From: Psychrobacillus sp. FSL K6-4046
GTDB lineage: Bacteria > Bacillota > Bacilli > Bacillales_A > Planococcaceae
Direction of reading: 5' to 3'
Length of the DNA stretch: 64,000 nt
Assembly (NCBI RefSeq): GCF_038624605.1
Contig: NZ_CP152020.1
Location: 2,969,312-3,033,311 of the forward strand
The translations under genes were made by a program, and so were the position numbers. Shown here one piece after another: positions 18,018 to 26,880 of the stretch (positions are counted from its first letter, which is position 1; each line of letters begins with the position of its first letter). The notes beneath the pieces were generated by a model that made no database searches, was not told the origin of the DNA, and saw only the letters and a program-made list of their open reading frames with translations.

Positions 18018-20333
18018 CTATTTTTTTACATCTACAATTCTACCTTCTATTTCTGTAGGTATTTTATCAAGGGATTCAAACTGTTCTCTTAAATTCTCCC
18101 AATCAGAAAGACCTAAGTCAGTTACTTTACCAGCTTTATAAATTTTCTCGAAAACATCGTAGCTGTCTCCACCCTTAGCTGTAAACGCATTGGTAGCAAT
18201 TACATAAGTCTCTGTATCCTTCACGTCTACTAATTTACCATCAGCACCAAAGTATTTAATAGAAACAACTCTTTCACCCGCTGGCTTCGATGAGTCAAAT
18301 TCTACCTTACCTCCAGCAACGTGTAAGAATCCTCCATTTTCCTTTGGATATGATTTAAAGCTAATCTCAAATGCAGCCTTCAGGTCAGCACCACTGATTT
18401 CCATTGTCGCTAATGTATTACCGAAAGGAAGTACCGTAATTACGTCACCAACCGTGATTGGTCCTGCTTTAATATCTGAACGAATTCCTCCACCATTTTG
18501 AAGTGCCATGATTACTTTGGCATCATACTTTTTAGCTTTTGCTAACATTCCATCTGTAATTATATTGCCGAGGATCGTTTCATTTTTACGTACGCTTGAC
18601 TGTGAATCATCACCACTTAGGCGAGGATTTTCTAAATCTTTATCTGTAGTTACTCCAATTTCTTTTGATTCAACTTCTTTAACTTTCGTGGAGTACTTTT
18701 CGATAAGCTTAAGGGCTTCCTCATCATCTTTTTGATCTTTTATCGGTATTAAAGCACCTTCATGAGCTATTACTTTACCATCTTTATCGAAGTCTACCTC
18801 TAAAGTGCCTAGGAATTCGCTATATTGATATGCTTGCACAATCACGGTAGGATCTTTCTCAACACCCTTACTGTCTTTATTAACAATCACAGGCTTGTCC
18901 AGCTGTGTATGACTGTGTCCACCAACAATTACATCGATTCCTGTGACAGCGGCTGCTAGCATCAAATCATTATCTACTGCGGGGTTGTCATCGTAACCAA
19001 TATGAGTAACTGCCATTACTTTGTTAATTCCTTGTTTTTCAAACTCATCTACCATCGTTTGAGCTGCTTTAATGTAGTCTGTAAATTTCACTTTTTCTGG
19101 ACTTGAAATTCCTTCTGTTTCAGCAGTCGTTAAACCAAAGATACCAACTTTTTGACCGTTAATTTCCTTTACGATACCGCTGTAGATTTGTCCATTTTTA
19201 GGGTCCGATGATACTTTTACATTAAATAGCCCATTGAATAAATCATCTTGAGAGAAGTCTACGTTGGAGCTAACAAATGGGAAATTGGATTTCTCGATAA
19301 ACTCTTTTAAAGCTTTATGTCCCTCAGGAGAAGACCCTAAATCAAATTCGTGGTTACCAAACGTCATCACATCATAGTTCATGAGATTCATCATTTCTAC
19401 GTCTGCTTGTCCCTTGAATTCGTTAAAGTACAGTGTACCAGTCAATACATCTCCTGCATCTACAAGTAGGGCATCTGGATGCAACGTTCTATATTCTTTC
19501 ACTGCCGTGACACGTTTTGGCCCTTTTTCTACGTGGCCATGTGTATCATTGACATGCATAACAGATAGAGTGAAGTCTGCATCTACATGATCAGCTAATG
19601 CATGAACCATCTCTAAAAGCTGTTTAACTGCAGGAAGATCCTTGTCACTTGGTAGTCTGTCAAGAAGTGGCTGGATTGTTTCAATTACTTTATTTGCTTC
19701 CTCTGTTTTATCTGCAGTCAGTAATGCCTGCGCTTGCTTAACCTTCATATAAACGGTCACCGGAACCATCAATTCGTTTCTTACTTCATTAGCTGGATCC
19801 TTGTATTGAGTTAGCAATAGATGACGAGCATCTCTTCCAGTAAAACGATAAAGTATTGCAGTTCTTGTTTTTAATTGGGCAGAAAGCTTATGATAGCCTT
19901 TCTCAATTTTTTCCCAGTCGTTACCCGCTTCAGCAGCTTCAATTTCTTTCATAATTGGTGTTAAATATTTGTCTGCATAGTTATAAGCATCGATATAAGG
20001 AATAAGTCCTTTTGTCACTCGTTCAGCATATAATTCATCTAAGCTTTTTAAAAGGGCAGATTTATTTTTTACATTCGATTTATTAATTTCATTTCTTGCT
20101 TTTTGATAATTGGCTTTAGCTTTGTTTAAAATAGGATACAACTCTTTGCTCGTTGCCAGTTTTCCAGCTTGAGCAGGTGTGTTATAAGAATAGGATGCTT
20201 GTTTGATGTCTTTTCTGGCATTATCTACTACCTGTTGAAAAGATGTACTTGCGAAGGAAATGCTTGAAGCTGAGAATAATGATGTAGCTACGATTGCGGC
20301 TACTGCAGTCTGTTTAATTTTTTTGTTTCTCAT
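18018..20333 (-). CDS. secreted 5'-nucleotidase / 2',3'-cyclic phosphodiesterase with SbsC-like N-terminal region
   Basis: The 771-residue exoenzyme releases phosphate or nucleosides from nucleotides outside the cell. It has a signal peptide (cleavage near SFA-ST, residue 28), a helical region of about 30-250 that shares the ILYRFTGRDARHLLLTQYK-type motif with the secreted protein at 3170-4237, a metallophosphatase domain (about 258-510: VNDTHGH, DAGDVLTGT, TFGNHEFDLG, VTHIGYDDN, GGHSHTQLD) and a C-terminal 5'-nucleotidase substrate domain (about 555-740: LGNIITDGM, QNGGGIRSDI, LPFGNTLATMEISG). No LPXTG anchor or SLH domain is visible, so the N-terminal region may tether it to the wall. AGGAGGT precedes the ATG. 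Confidence 0.92.
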   Translation of the reverse strand: MRNKKIKQTAVAAIVATSLFSASSISFASTSFQQVVDNARKDIKQASYSYNTPAQAGKLATSKELYPILNKAKANYQKARNEINKSNVKNKSALLKSLDELYAERVTKGLIPYIDAYNYADKYLTPIMKEIEAAEAGNDWEKIEKGYHKLSAQLKTRTAILYRFTGRDARHLLLTQYKDPANEVRNELMVPVTVYMKVKQAQALLTADKTEEANKVIETIQPLLDRLPSDKDLPAVKQLLEMVHALADHVDADFTLSVMHVNDTHGHVEKGPKRVTAVKEYRTLHPDALLVDAGDVLTGTLYFNEFKGQADVEMMNLMNYDVMTFGNHEFDLGSSPEGHKALKEFIEKSNFPFVSSNVDFSQDDLFNGLFNVKVSSDPKNGQIYSGIVKEINGQKVGIFGLTTAETEGISSPEKVKFTDYIKAAQTMVDEFEKQGINKVMAVTHIGYDDNPAVDNDLMLAAAVTGIDVIVGGHSHTQLDKPVIVNKDSKGVEKDPTVIVQAYQYSEFLGTLEVDFDKDGKVIAHEGALIPIKDQKDDEEALKLIEKYSTKVKEVESKEIGVTTDKDLENPRLSGDDSQSSVRKNETILGNIITDGMLAKAKKYDAKVIMALQNGGGIRSDIKAGPITVGDVITVLPFGNTLATMEISGADLKAAFEISFKSYPKENGGFLHVAGGKVEFDSSKPAGERVVSIKYFGADGKLVDVKDTETYVIATNAFTAKGGDSYDVFEKIYKAGKVTDLGLSDWENLREQFESLDKIPTEIEGRIVDVKK

Positions 20334-20497
20334 GTCTTACCTCCTAATATGATATGTATAAATGCCCCTACTAATAGATTCATATACTACTAAAAGTTAT
20401 CTCAATTCGACTATTTACGCAAGACATTTTCTAATTATTTAAAAAAAGGTAAAAATAGTGATTATTTGCATTCTGTGTATGAGGTTATTTGTCCTAC

Positions 20498-20528
20498 TTG
20501 CACGAAAAAAGATGTTATATGCTATAAT
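20498..20528 (+). promoter_or_regulatory. possible sigma-A promoter of the proline dehydrogenase gene
   Basis: TTGCAC at 20498-20503 and TATAAT at 20523-20528 are separated by 19 bases, longer than the optimum of 17. The extended -10 context is ATGCTATAAT. It ends 32 bases upstream of the chosen start codon. Confidence 0.45.
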
Positions 20529-20559
20529 TAATTATCACAATAGAGATAGGAGTATCATC

Positions 20560-21531
20560 ATGTTAAAAGATATTTTTATGACATTATCAGAAAACCAAGT
20601 ATTAAATGGGGCCGCTAAAAAGTATGGTTTAAAAATGGGTGCCCAACATGTTGTAGCTGGGACTAATATCGAAGAAACGATGGAAAGTATTAAAAAGCTT
20701 AATGCTCAAGGTATCTCTTGTACGGTAGATAATTTAGGGGAATTTGTCTTTGAAAAAGAAGAGGCTTTAGAAGCCAAAGCTCAAATTATCGCAGTGATTG
20801 AAGCAATAGAGGAACATCAGGTTGATGCTCATATCTCATTAAAACCATCCCAATTAGGATTGGATATAGATTATGATTTTGCTTTACAAAATTTAAAAGA
20901 TATTATTGCAGTCGCAAAAAAATATAATACATTCATTAATATTGATATGGAATCTAACAAACATTTACAGCCTTCCTTTGACATATTGGACGAGCTATCT
21001 AAGGAATACGACCAAGTTGGAACAGTTATCCAAGCATACTTCTTTAGAGCAGCTGAAGATATTCAAAAGTATAAAAACTTCCGTCTACGTATTGTAAAAG
21101 GAGCTTACAAAGAACCTGCAGACGTAGCTTATCAAACAAAAGAGGAAATTGACCAAAATTATATAGAGCTAATTGAATGGCACTTATTAAATGGTAAATT
21201 TACTTCTATCGCAACACATGATCATAATGTCATCAATCATATCAAGCAATTTATAATTGATAATAATATTTCACATGATAAATTTGAATTCCAAATGCTA
21301 TATGGTTTCCGTACTGATATGCAGTTACAGCTAGCAAAAGAAGGCTTTAACTTCTGCACATATGTACCATTCGGAAAAGACTGGTACGGTTACTTCATGA
21401 GACGTCTTGCTGAACGCCCTGCAAACATGAATCTTGTCGTAAAACAAGTGTTTAACAAAAAAACGAACACTATGATCGGTCTTGCAGCAGGTGCATTTGC
21501 CCTAGGAAGATTGACAAAAAGAAAGAAATAA
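20560..21531 (+). CDS. proline dehydrogenase
   Basis: This FAD-dependent enzyme oxidises L-proline to 1-pyrroline-5-carboxylate. I choose ATG 20560 (GATAGGAG ribosome binding site 7 bases upstream) over a GTG 34 codons earlier, because the upstream segment contains the likely promoter and lacks family similarity. The 323-residue barrel matches the short monofunctional Bacillus PutB/FadM type: VDNLGEF, HISLKPSQLGLDID, INIDMES, RIVKGAYKEP, THDHNVI, and FQMLYGFRTDMQ, with the C-terminal YVPFGKDWYGYFMRRLAERP that binds substrate through its two arginines. The partner P5C dehydrogenase is not in the window. It ends in a short hydrophobic and basic tail. Confidence 0.92.
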   Translation: MLKDIFMTLSENQVLNGAAKKYGLKMGAQHVVAGTNIEETMESIKKLNAQGISCTVDNLGEFVFEKEEALEAKAQIIAVIEAIEEHQVDAHISLKPSQLGLDIDYDFALQNLKDIIAVAKKYNTFINIDMESNKHLQPSFDILDELSKEYDQVGTVIQAYFFRAAEDIQKYKNFRLRIVKGAYKEPADVAYQTKEEIDQNYIELIEWHLLNGKFTSIATHDHNVINHIKQFIIDNNISHDKFEFQMLYGFRTDMQLQLAKEGFNFCTYVPFGKDWYGYFMRRLAERPANMNLVVKQVFNKKTNTMIGLAAGAFALGRLTKRKK

Positions 21532-21730
21532 TACTGCATAAGGCATACTATTCAATGAATAAAAGCTTTGTTGTAGTGACTATAAACATAAACAAAGGAA
21601 CTTTCGAATGGCTATTAAGAACATAAATAGATGACGAAATTGGGTTGGTGTCATTTTTTAGCTTTGTTTATGCGAGTAAATGTTTTTAATGCTTTATCGA
21701 TGCTAAAGCAGTTTCATTTATTGATTAGAG

Positions 21731-21850
21731 CACCAGACGGCGACTCCTACGGGATGAGTGAGACAGATCAGACATCACAACCACGCGCGTAAGCGATGGG
21801 TGATGGCTTATCGCTCACCCCGAGGAAAGCGTCTGGCTGGGGCGAAAATC
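21731..21850. repeat. second copy of the GC-rich intergenic repeat unit (inverted relative to 17.8 kb)
   Basis: This GC-rich island in an otherwise AT-rich spacer starts with GACGGCGACTCCTACGGG and ends with CCCCGAGGAAAGCGTCTGG. Its ends match, in reverse complement, those of the unit at 17780-17873 (GGACGCTTTCC ... GGAGTCGCC); the interior has diverged and is itself partly self-complementary (GCGTAAGCGATGGGTGATGG / TTATCGCTCACCCC). The 432-base spacer 21532-21963 contains no gene. Confidence 0.55.
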
Positions 21851-21912
21851 AATTCTACTCTCTGATCTTTGCATCATAAATCAACCCTACCCTTCAACAT
21901 AGCCTAAATAAT

Positions 21913-21951
21913 AAACCGTGAAATCAGTAACTTGATTTCACGGTTTTTTAT
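21913..21951. terminator. terminator between proline dehydrogenase and the PfkB kinase
   Basis: A perfect 14-bp stem (AAACCGTGAAATCA at 21913-21926 with its complement at 21933-21946) with a 6-base loop is followed by TTTTTTA on the plus strand. It lies just after the end of the minus-strand kinase gene and can serve both transcripts. Confidence 0.8.
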
Positions 21952-21963
21952 TCATAGCCACTA

Positions 21964-22932
21964 TTAGACTTCGTTACGGCTGTCCTCCTGCAATTGACAA
22001 ATACCCTTTAATGTAGGAAGAGCAGGTATTCCGCCTCTTTTTGTAGCAGCTAATGCTCCTGCCGCATTAGCAAAGAGCACACTAGATTTTAGCTTGTCTA
22101 TATTCAAATTCTCCATATTAGACTCTGCTAAAATTTTGAATAGTAAAGCCCCACAGAAAGCATCTCCTGATCCGGTTGTATCAATTGCTTCTACTACATA
22201 TGGTGGAATCATTTCTGTTTTATCCTTATATCTAAAAAAGCATCCTTTCTCGCCCAAAGTCACCAAAATCAATGGAATTCCATAGTTTCTACTTAATAGT
22301 TCAGTTCCATTTTCATAGTCCATTGTGGTAGTTAAAAAGTGAAGCTCTTCTTCAGATACCTTTAGTATGTCTGCAAAGTGCATGCTATCAGAGATGACTT
22401 TCTTCGCTTCACTTAGATCGTCCCATAGACTTTCACGCAAATTTGGGTCGAAAGAAATAAGCAAGCCCTTTTCTTTAGCATATTTCAGTGCACTAATAGT
22501 AGCTTGTCTCGAAGGTTCACTAGTCATGGAAACGGAGCCAAAATGAAATAACTTTGCATTGTCAATTAATTCATAGTTCACTTCTTTTTCCTCTAAAGTA
22601 ATATCAGCACCTGGTTTACGGTAAAAACTAAAAGAACGGTCTCCATCCGGATGGAGATGAATAAAGGCCAAGGTCGTGTTGACTTGTCCAGTTGTCACTA
22701 CACCAGTCGTATCTACATGATTAGATATTAAAGTTTCCTTAAGAAACGTCCCAAAGTCATCTGCCCCTATTTTACCGATAAAGGATGTTTTCATCCCTAG
22801 TTTACTAAGCATAACCAATACGTTCGCTGGGGCTCCACCCGGATTTCTTTCAAATAATGTATTTTTATTGTCGGATTGCCCATAGGGTGTAAAGTCGATT
22901 AATATCTCACCTAATGCTACCACGTCATACAT
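21964..22932 (-). CDS. PfkB-family carbohydrate kinase (fructokinase-like)
   Basis: The 322-residue ribokinase-fold enzyme phosphorylates a sugar with ATP. I choose ATG 22932 (MYDVVALGEILIDF) because GAGGTGA lies 9 bases upstream; an in-frame GTG at 22944 abuts that site. Family landmarks are ERNPGGAPANVLVMLSKLG (sugar binding), ISFDPNLRESLW and the anion-hole/catalytic block AIDTTGSGDAFCGALL with the catalytic aspartate. The pattern fits bacterial fructokinases (ScrK/FrlD-like). No sugar transporter lies next to it, so the substrate is open. Confidence 0.88.
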   Translation of the reverse strand: MYDVVALGEILIDFTPYGQSDNKNTLFERNPGGAPANVLVMLSKLGMKTSFIGKIGADDFGTFLKETLISNHVDTTGVVTTGQVNTTLAFIHLHPDGDRSFSFYRKPGADITLEEKEVNYELIDNAKLFHFGSVSMTSEPSRQATISALKYAKEKGLLISFDPNLRESLWDDLSEAKKVISDSMHFADILKVSEEELHFLTTTMDYENGTELLSRNYGIPLILVTLGEKGCFFRYKDKTEMIPPYVVEAIDTTGSGDAFCGALLFKILAESNMENLNIDKLKSSVLFANAAGALAATKRGGIPALPTLKGICQLQEDSRNEV

Positions 22933-23036
22933 ATGTGTAATCACCTCTATTAGAGTATTGTAAACTATGAAATATAGCTCTGTTTCATCGATTAAATAAA
23001 GGATATACTATTTTCCAAAAAAGTTAAAATGTAAAT

Positions 23037-23082
23037 AAAAACACCTCATTCTACGGGGATGGTAGAATGAGGTGTTTTTTCC
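23037..23082. terminator. bidirectional hairpin terminator upstream of the PfkB kinase
   Basis: A long stem (AACACCTCATTCTAC at about 23040-23054 with its complement at 23062-23076) closes a 7-base loop with A run on one side and T run on the other. The spacer 22933-23305 has no other feature; the 220 bases after the hairpin look like degenerate non-coding sequence. Confidence 0.75.
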
Positions 23083-23305
23083 TTGTTATCGCTCAAGGTA
23101 TATTTAATACGCCGTAAATTTTTTGCCTTCGTACTTCCACATCGTTTTATCGCTCGTGTGTTAGATATCCCCGATTATACTAAGTTGGAGAAAGAGCTCC
23201 TTCAAAACTCGTTCAACAACATTAAAGATAATTTTTCTATATATTCATCATATCTGAACTAAATGAGAATACACAGAGAGTTTTATTAGAAATTGATGAG
23301 AATTT

Positions 23306-24505
23306 TTATTCCCATGTTACTGATAATATTTTTCCAGAGATTGCATGTACCTGGATCGTCGCTTTTGTTTTTTTATCCTTACTATCCTTCGAGTTACCAT
23401 CTGCGGTTTGCATCACTATTAAATAGTAGCCACCTTCATTTGTTTTTATAAAGGAATTACTATCTACGGTTCCCTTGTATTGTTGTTGGGCTATTTTAGT
23501 TGCTTGCTCCGGAGTAATTAACACGGTAGCAGTACTTTCCTGCTTTGCTTCTTCAGGTTTTTTGGTTTCAGTTTGTGTTTTATTGGTACTAGTAGAGCTA
23601 GCGTCTGGCTCTTCCTTTTTAGCTTCCTCTTTTTTCGGTTCTTCTGTCTTGCTAGTCTCTACCTTAGTAGATTCTACCTTTACAGACTCCACTTTGGAGG
23701 TTTCATTTTTAGTAGTTTCCGTCTTGCTTATATCTGTTTTGGTTGGTTCTGTTTTAGAAGAGTCTGTTTTAATACCTTCTATAGAATCAGTTGCAGCCTC
23801 TGCCTTAGCATCAGCCTTGCCCTCATCGGACTTGGCAACCTCCACTTTGACTGGTTCCTTTTTAACTTCCTCTGTTTTCACAGGCTCAGTTTTCAAGACA
23901 TCCTTTATTGCATTTTTAATTACTTCTGTAATTGGCTTGTCTACTTTAGAATCACTTAACTTTTCTTGGATTGAAGAAGTGGCTGAAATACTAGACTTAA
24001 TCAACTTCATTTCAGTCGCTTGAGCGGTTTCTACTTTATTAACCATGCTCATTGTGTCCTCTTTTACCTGTATTTGCGTAATGGGACTCATTTCTACTAC
24101 AATGTTATTGTTTGTTTCTTTCTTACGTATATTACTAGTTAATGGATATTCCCTAACTTCAAAAGTATCACTATATGTGGCGAATTCCGATTGCTCAACA
24201 GGCTGAGAAATACCTGTTAACATATATTCATTCGTCTGCTCCATTGTGTAAATATCTCCATTTGTAGAGTTAACCTCTACTAAATAAACAGAGCCACCTT
24301 TTGTAATAACAGCCTTGTATACATTTTCTTTTAACGTTATATCAGTTACTTCTGCATCATACAATTGCTCTAGCTGGGAACGAACATCATTCTCTGACAT
24401 AAATTGCCTGTTCGTTTGGGTAACATTAAACAAAAACCCAGTGCCTACAATGACGATCACTGACACAAAAATCAATGTATATTTTTTGATTTTAGTAAAT
24501 TTCAT
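23306..24505 (-). CDS. membrane-anchored protein with two PepSY-like domains joined by a Lys/Glu/Thr-rich repeat linker
   Basis: The 399-residue protein has an N-terminal TM anchor (about 9-27), a first PepSY-like domain (about 33-95, ENDVRSQLEQLYDAEVTDI and YLVEVNSTNGDIY), a long low-complexity linker of about 200-325 made of repeats such as KTEPTKTDISKTETTKNET and KVESTKVETSKTEEPKKEE, and a C-terminal PepSY domain (about 328-399, ITPEQATKIAQQQYKGTVD and IQVHAISGKILSVTWE). The ATG follows GGGAGGG. It lies 40 bases downstream of a histidine kinase, the same arrangement as ykoGH-ykoI in B. subtilis, where a PepSY protein accompanies the pair. It probably acts outside the membrane, possibly as a sensor partner or inhibitor; the linker may span the wall. 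Confidence 0.8.
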   Translation of the reverse strand: MKFTKIKKYTLIFVSVIVIVGTGFLFNVTQTNRQFMSENDVRSQLEQLYDAEVTDITLKENVYKAVITKGGSVYLVEVNSTNGDIYTMEQTNEYMLTGISQPVEQSEFATYSDTFEVREYPLTSNIRKKETNNNIVVEMSPITQIQVKEDTMSMVNKVETAQATEMKLIKSSISATSSIQEKLSDSKVDKPITEVIKNAIKDVLKTEPVKTEEVKKEPVKVEVAKSDEGKADAKAEAATDSIEGIKTDSSKTEPTKTDISKTETTKNETSKVESVKVESTKVETSKTEEPKKEEAKKEEPDASSTSTNKTQTETKKPEEAKQESTATVLITPEQATKIAQQQYKGTVDSNSFIKTNEGGYYLIVMQTADGNSKDSKDKKTKATIQVHAISGKILSVTWE

Positions 24506-24545
24506 TCATGCTTCCCTCCCCCAATTCTATTTTAAAAGATAAACA

Positions 24546-25907
24546 TTAAAAATTGATGAGAATTGGAGTTTTTGGAATAAAAATATAAATAGTAGTACCA
24601 AACCCAATTGTGCTATCTATTTCCATTTCGAGAGATAAACGGTTGGCAATCTCTTTTGCAATGGACAATCCAAGACCAGTTCCACCTGTTTTCCTATTTC
24701 GATCCTCGTCGACACGATAAAATCGGTCAAAGATATGATCAATATCTTTTTTAGGAATACCGTTCCCATAGTCTAAAATTGCGACTACTGTATGATTTTC
24801 TTCCTCGGTAATCGTCGTCTTAATTTCTTTTTCGCTGTATTTCCTCGCATTATCTAGAATAATAAAAAGAAGCTGTGTTAGCTGCTCCATATCTGTATTC
24901 ACGTAGACAGGGCCATCACCTTTTAATATAAATTTACGATTATAAGCAGTGCGCATAGATTGCAAGGTATTTTCCACCAGCTCATACAATTCAATTGTTT
25001 CCGACTTTTGAGTGTGCTGTCCATTCCCTTTGGCCAGTAACAACATTTGAGAAATCATCTCTTTCATTCTTGCCGTCTCATGAATGATTGCATTTACTGA
25101 TTCCTCTGCTATTGCTTTATCTTTGAAGCCATGACGAGACAATAGCTTTGCATAGCTTTCGATGACAGTGAGTGGCGTTTTTAATTCATGTGAAGCATCA
25201 GAAACAAACTGTTCCTGCTTATTGTAGTTTTCCTCTAGCTGCTCCATCATTTCATTAAACGCTATTCCCATCTGAGTCATTTCATCTTTACGATTTTTAC
25301 TTAACTCTATTTTTTGATATTTTCCTGACATCCTGCTTTGGGACATGGTTTTAATTAATTTATTTATAGGTTTAGTAATGATATTACCTAAAGTGACACT
25401 TGAAATTGTCATAAGGAGCATCCCTATTATAGTTACCCCTATTAAGGTCCAACGAAGGAATTTTAAATTTTTATCTACCTCAACAAGCTGTTTAAGCGTA
25501 TGGATTTCAACAACTTCGCCATTTTGCCATATGACTGGCTTTGTTATAGTTAGGACGGGGACACCTCGAAAATAACCTGAGGTATATCGCTCTCCATTCT
25601 CTAACTCCGGTTTATAATCTTTCATCTCTTCGATTGACTCTACAAAGACGATAGATTCACCCTTGGCGTTGATCACTCTAATTCCTCCATTAGGAGGGAT
25701 AAAAGCACGTAAAATAGTAGCTGGATCGTCATCCGCTCCCATTTTACTGAGAGCGCCAACCAGCTCATCCACTTCATTATTCAACTGATTATACTCGGTA
25801 TCGAAAGCCATTGACTCAAATATAAAATAGATACCTATATTCATTAACCCTAAAATTACTAGCGTTAAAAATGTAGAGAAAAGATGAATTTTTGCTTTAA
25901 GCTTCAT
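24546..25907 (-). CDS. sensor histidine kinase (YkoH-like, HAMP)
   Basis: The 453-residue kinase has TM1 (about 9-31), an extracellular domain of about 32-150, TM2 (about 152-173), a HAMP domain (about 175-228), the dimerisation/phosphoacceptor helix with H240 in SDASHELKTPLTVIE, and an ATPase domain with G1 LDYGNGIPKKD, F box FDRFYRVDEDRN and G2 GGTGLGLSIAKEIANRL. Its start overlaps the response regulator's stop by 11 bases. It should phosphorylate that regulator; the signal is unknown, but a PepSY protein is encoded just downstream. Confidence 0.93.
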   Translation of the reverse strand: MKLKAKIHLFSTFLTLVILGLMNIGIYFIFESMAFDTEYNQLNNEVDELVGALSKMGADDDPATILRAFIPPNGGIRVINAKGESIVFVESIEEMKDYKPELENGERYTSGYFRGVPVLTITKPVIWQNGEVVEIHTLKQLVEVDKNLKFLRWTLIGVTIIGMLLMTISSVTLGNIITKPINKLIKTMSQSRMSGKYQKIELSKNRKDEMTQMGIAFNEMMEQLEENYNKQEQFVSDASHELKTPLTVIESYAKLLSRHGFKDKAIAEESVNAIIHETARMKEMISQMLLLAKGNGQHTQKSETIELYELVENTLQSMRTAYNRKFILKGDGPVYVNTDMEQLTQLLFIILDNARKYSEKEIKTTITEEENHTVVAILDYGNGIPKKDIDHIFDRFYRVDEDRNRKTGGTGLGLSIAKEIANRLSLEMEIDSTIGFGTTIYIFIPKTPILINF

Positions 25908-26610
25908 TTTTTAGCTCCTTCAAAACATATCCAACGCCTCTTACGGTTTGAATGAAAGAAGAACAATTTTTCTCCTCTAATTTTTTTCGTACATATCTTA
26001 TGTAAACGTCCACAATATTTGTATCCCCATAATAATCAAAGCCCCACACAGCGTCTAAAAGTTGTTCCCTTGATAACACTTGGTTAGGATGCTTTATTAA
26101 GTAAAGTAGTAAATCATACTCTCGTGGCGTCAAATTGACTTGTTCCCCATCATTAGTAATCTCTCTCGTTTGCTCATTTAAAGTAATAGAATGGAAAACA
26201 TGAACATGAATATTGTCTACTTGATCTGGTGCAGAAGCAGAGGATTTATTGAAACGAATGGCTGAACGTACACGAGCAAGAAGCTCTTCAATTTCAAACG
26301 GCTTCGTCACATAATCGTTTGCCCCTAAATCCAAACCCTTCACCTTATCCTCCAGCCCGCTCTTTGCAGTCAATAAAATAACTGGAGTTTTAGCCTCTGT
26401 TGCTCTAATTCTCCTTAATACATCTAACCCATTTAACCCTGGCAGCATCAAATCTAGCAGCACCAGATCCCAGGGCTTTTCTCTATATTTAATAAGGCCA
26501 TCTGTACCTGTATAAGCAATCTCGACAGAATACCCCTCGAATTCCAGCTCTAATTGTAGAACACGAGCAATATTTTCCTCATCCTCTATAATTAATATCT
26601 GCTCTTTCAT
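25897..26610 (-). CDS. OmpR/PhoB-family response regulator (YkoG-like)
   Basis: The 237-residue protein has a receiver domain (1-120) with the acidic pocket E9/D10, phosphoacceptor D53 in LLDLMLPG, T in LLTAK and K in VTKPFEIEELLARV, and a C-terminal winged-helix DNA-binding domain (about 135-233: LTPREYDLLLYLIKHPNQ, VDVYIRYVRKKLEEK, TVRGVGYVLK). It is the first gene of a three-gene operon with the kinase and the PepSY protein. Confidence 0.94.
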   Translation of the reverse strand: MKEQILIIEDEENIARVLQLELEFEGYSVEIAYTGTDGLIKYREKPWDLVLLDLMLPGLNGLDVLRRIRATEAKTPVILLTAKSGLEDKVKGLDLGANDYVTKPFEIEELLARVRSAIRFNKSSASAPDQVDNIHVHVFHSITLNEQTREITNDGEQVNLTPREYDLLLYLIKHPNQVLSREQLLDAVWGFDYYGDTNIVDVYIRYVRKKLEEKNCSSFIQTVRGVGYVLKELKNEA

Positions 26611-26675
26611 ACGGAATCCCCCTCTTTATGGCTATTTTAACACAATATACCGACCAAATTATACACATTACAGAA

Positions 26676-26704
26676 TCATTACAGGTGCCTGGCACCTGTA
26701 ATGA
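26676..26704. repeat. REP-like palindrome, copy 1 (next to the RAYT gene)
   Basis: This is a perfect 29-base palindrome: arm TCATTACAGGTGCC (26676-26689), central T, then its reverse complement. It shares the core TTACAGGTGCC-N-GGCACCTGTAA with six other intergenic loci in the window. It lies 177 bases upstream of the RAYT start and about 65 bases upstream of the response regulator start, in the divergent spacer. Confidence 0.9.
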
Positions 26705-26880
26705 ACCGATAACAAAGCGCTATAATTTTATTTCCGATACGATTTTAAGCGATAAAACAAGAATTTAATCGAATATTATCTATAAAAATCAAATTATTGT
26801 GAATATTGCATAATTTCCATTATTGTACATTTTATAGGTTTATAGTATGTTTGTTAAAAGAATAGATGGAGGTTAGAAAA

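Noticed and set aside
23475-24023. A 182-codon plus-strand frame opposite the PepSY protein linker
   Set aside because: It is the antisense of the Lys/Glu/Thr-rich repeats (reads Ser/Val/Leu repeats) and has no ribosome binding site.
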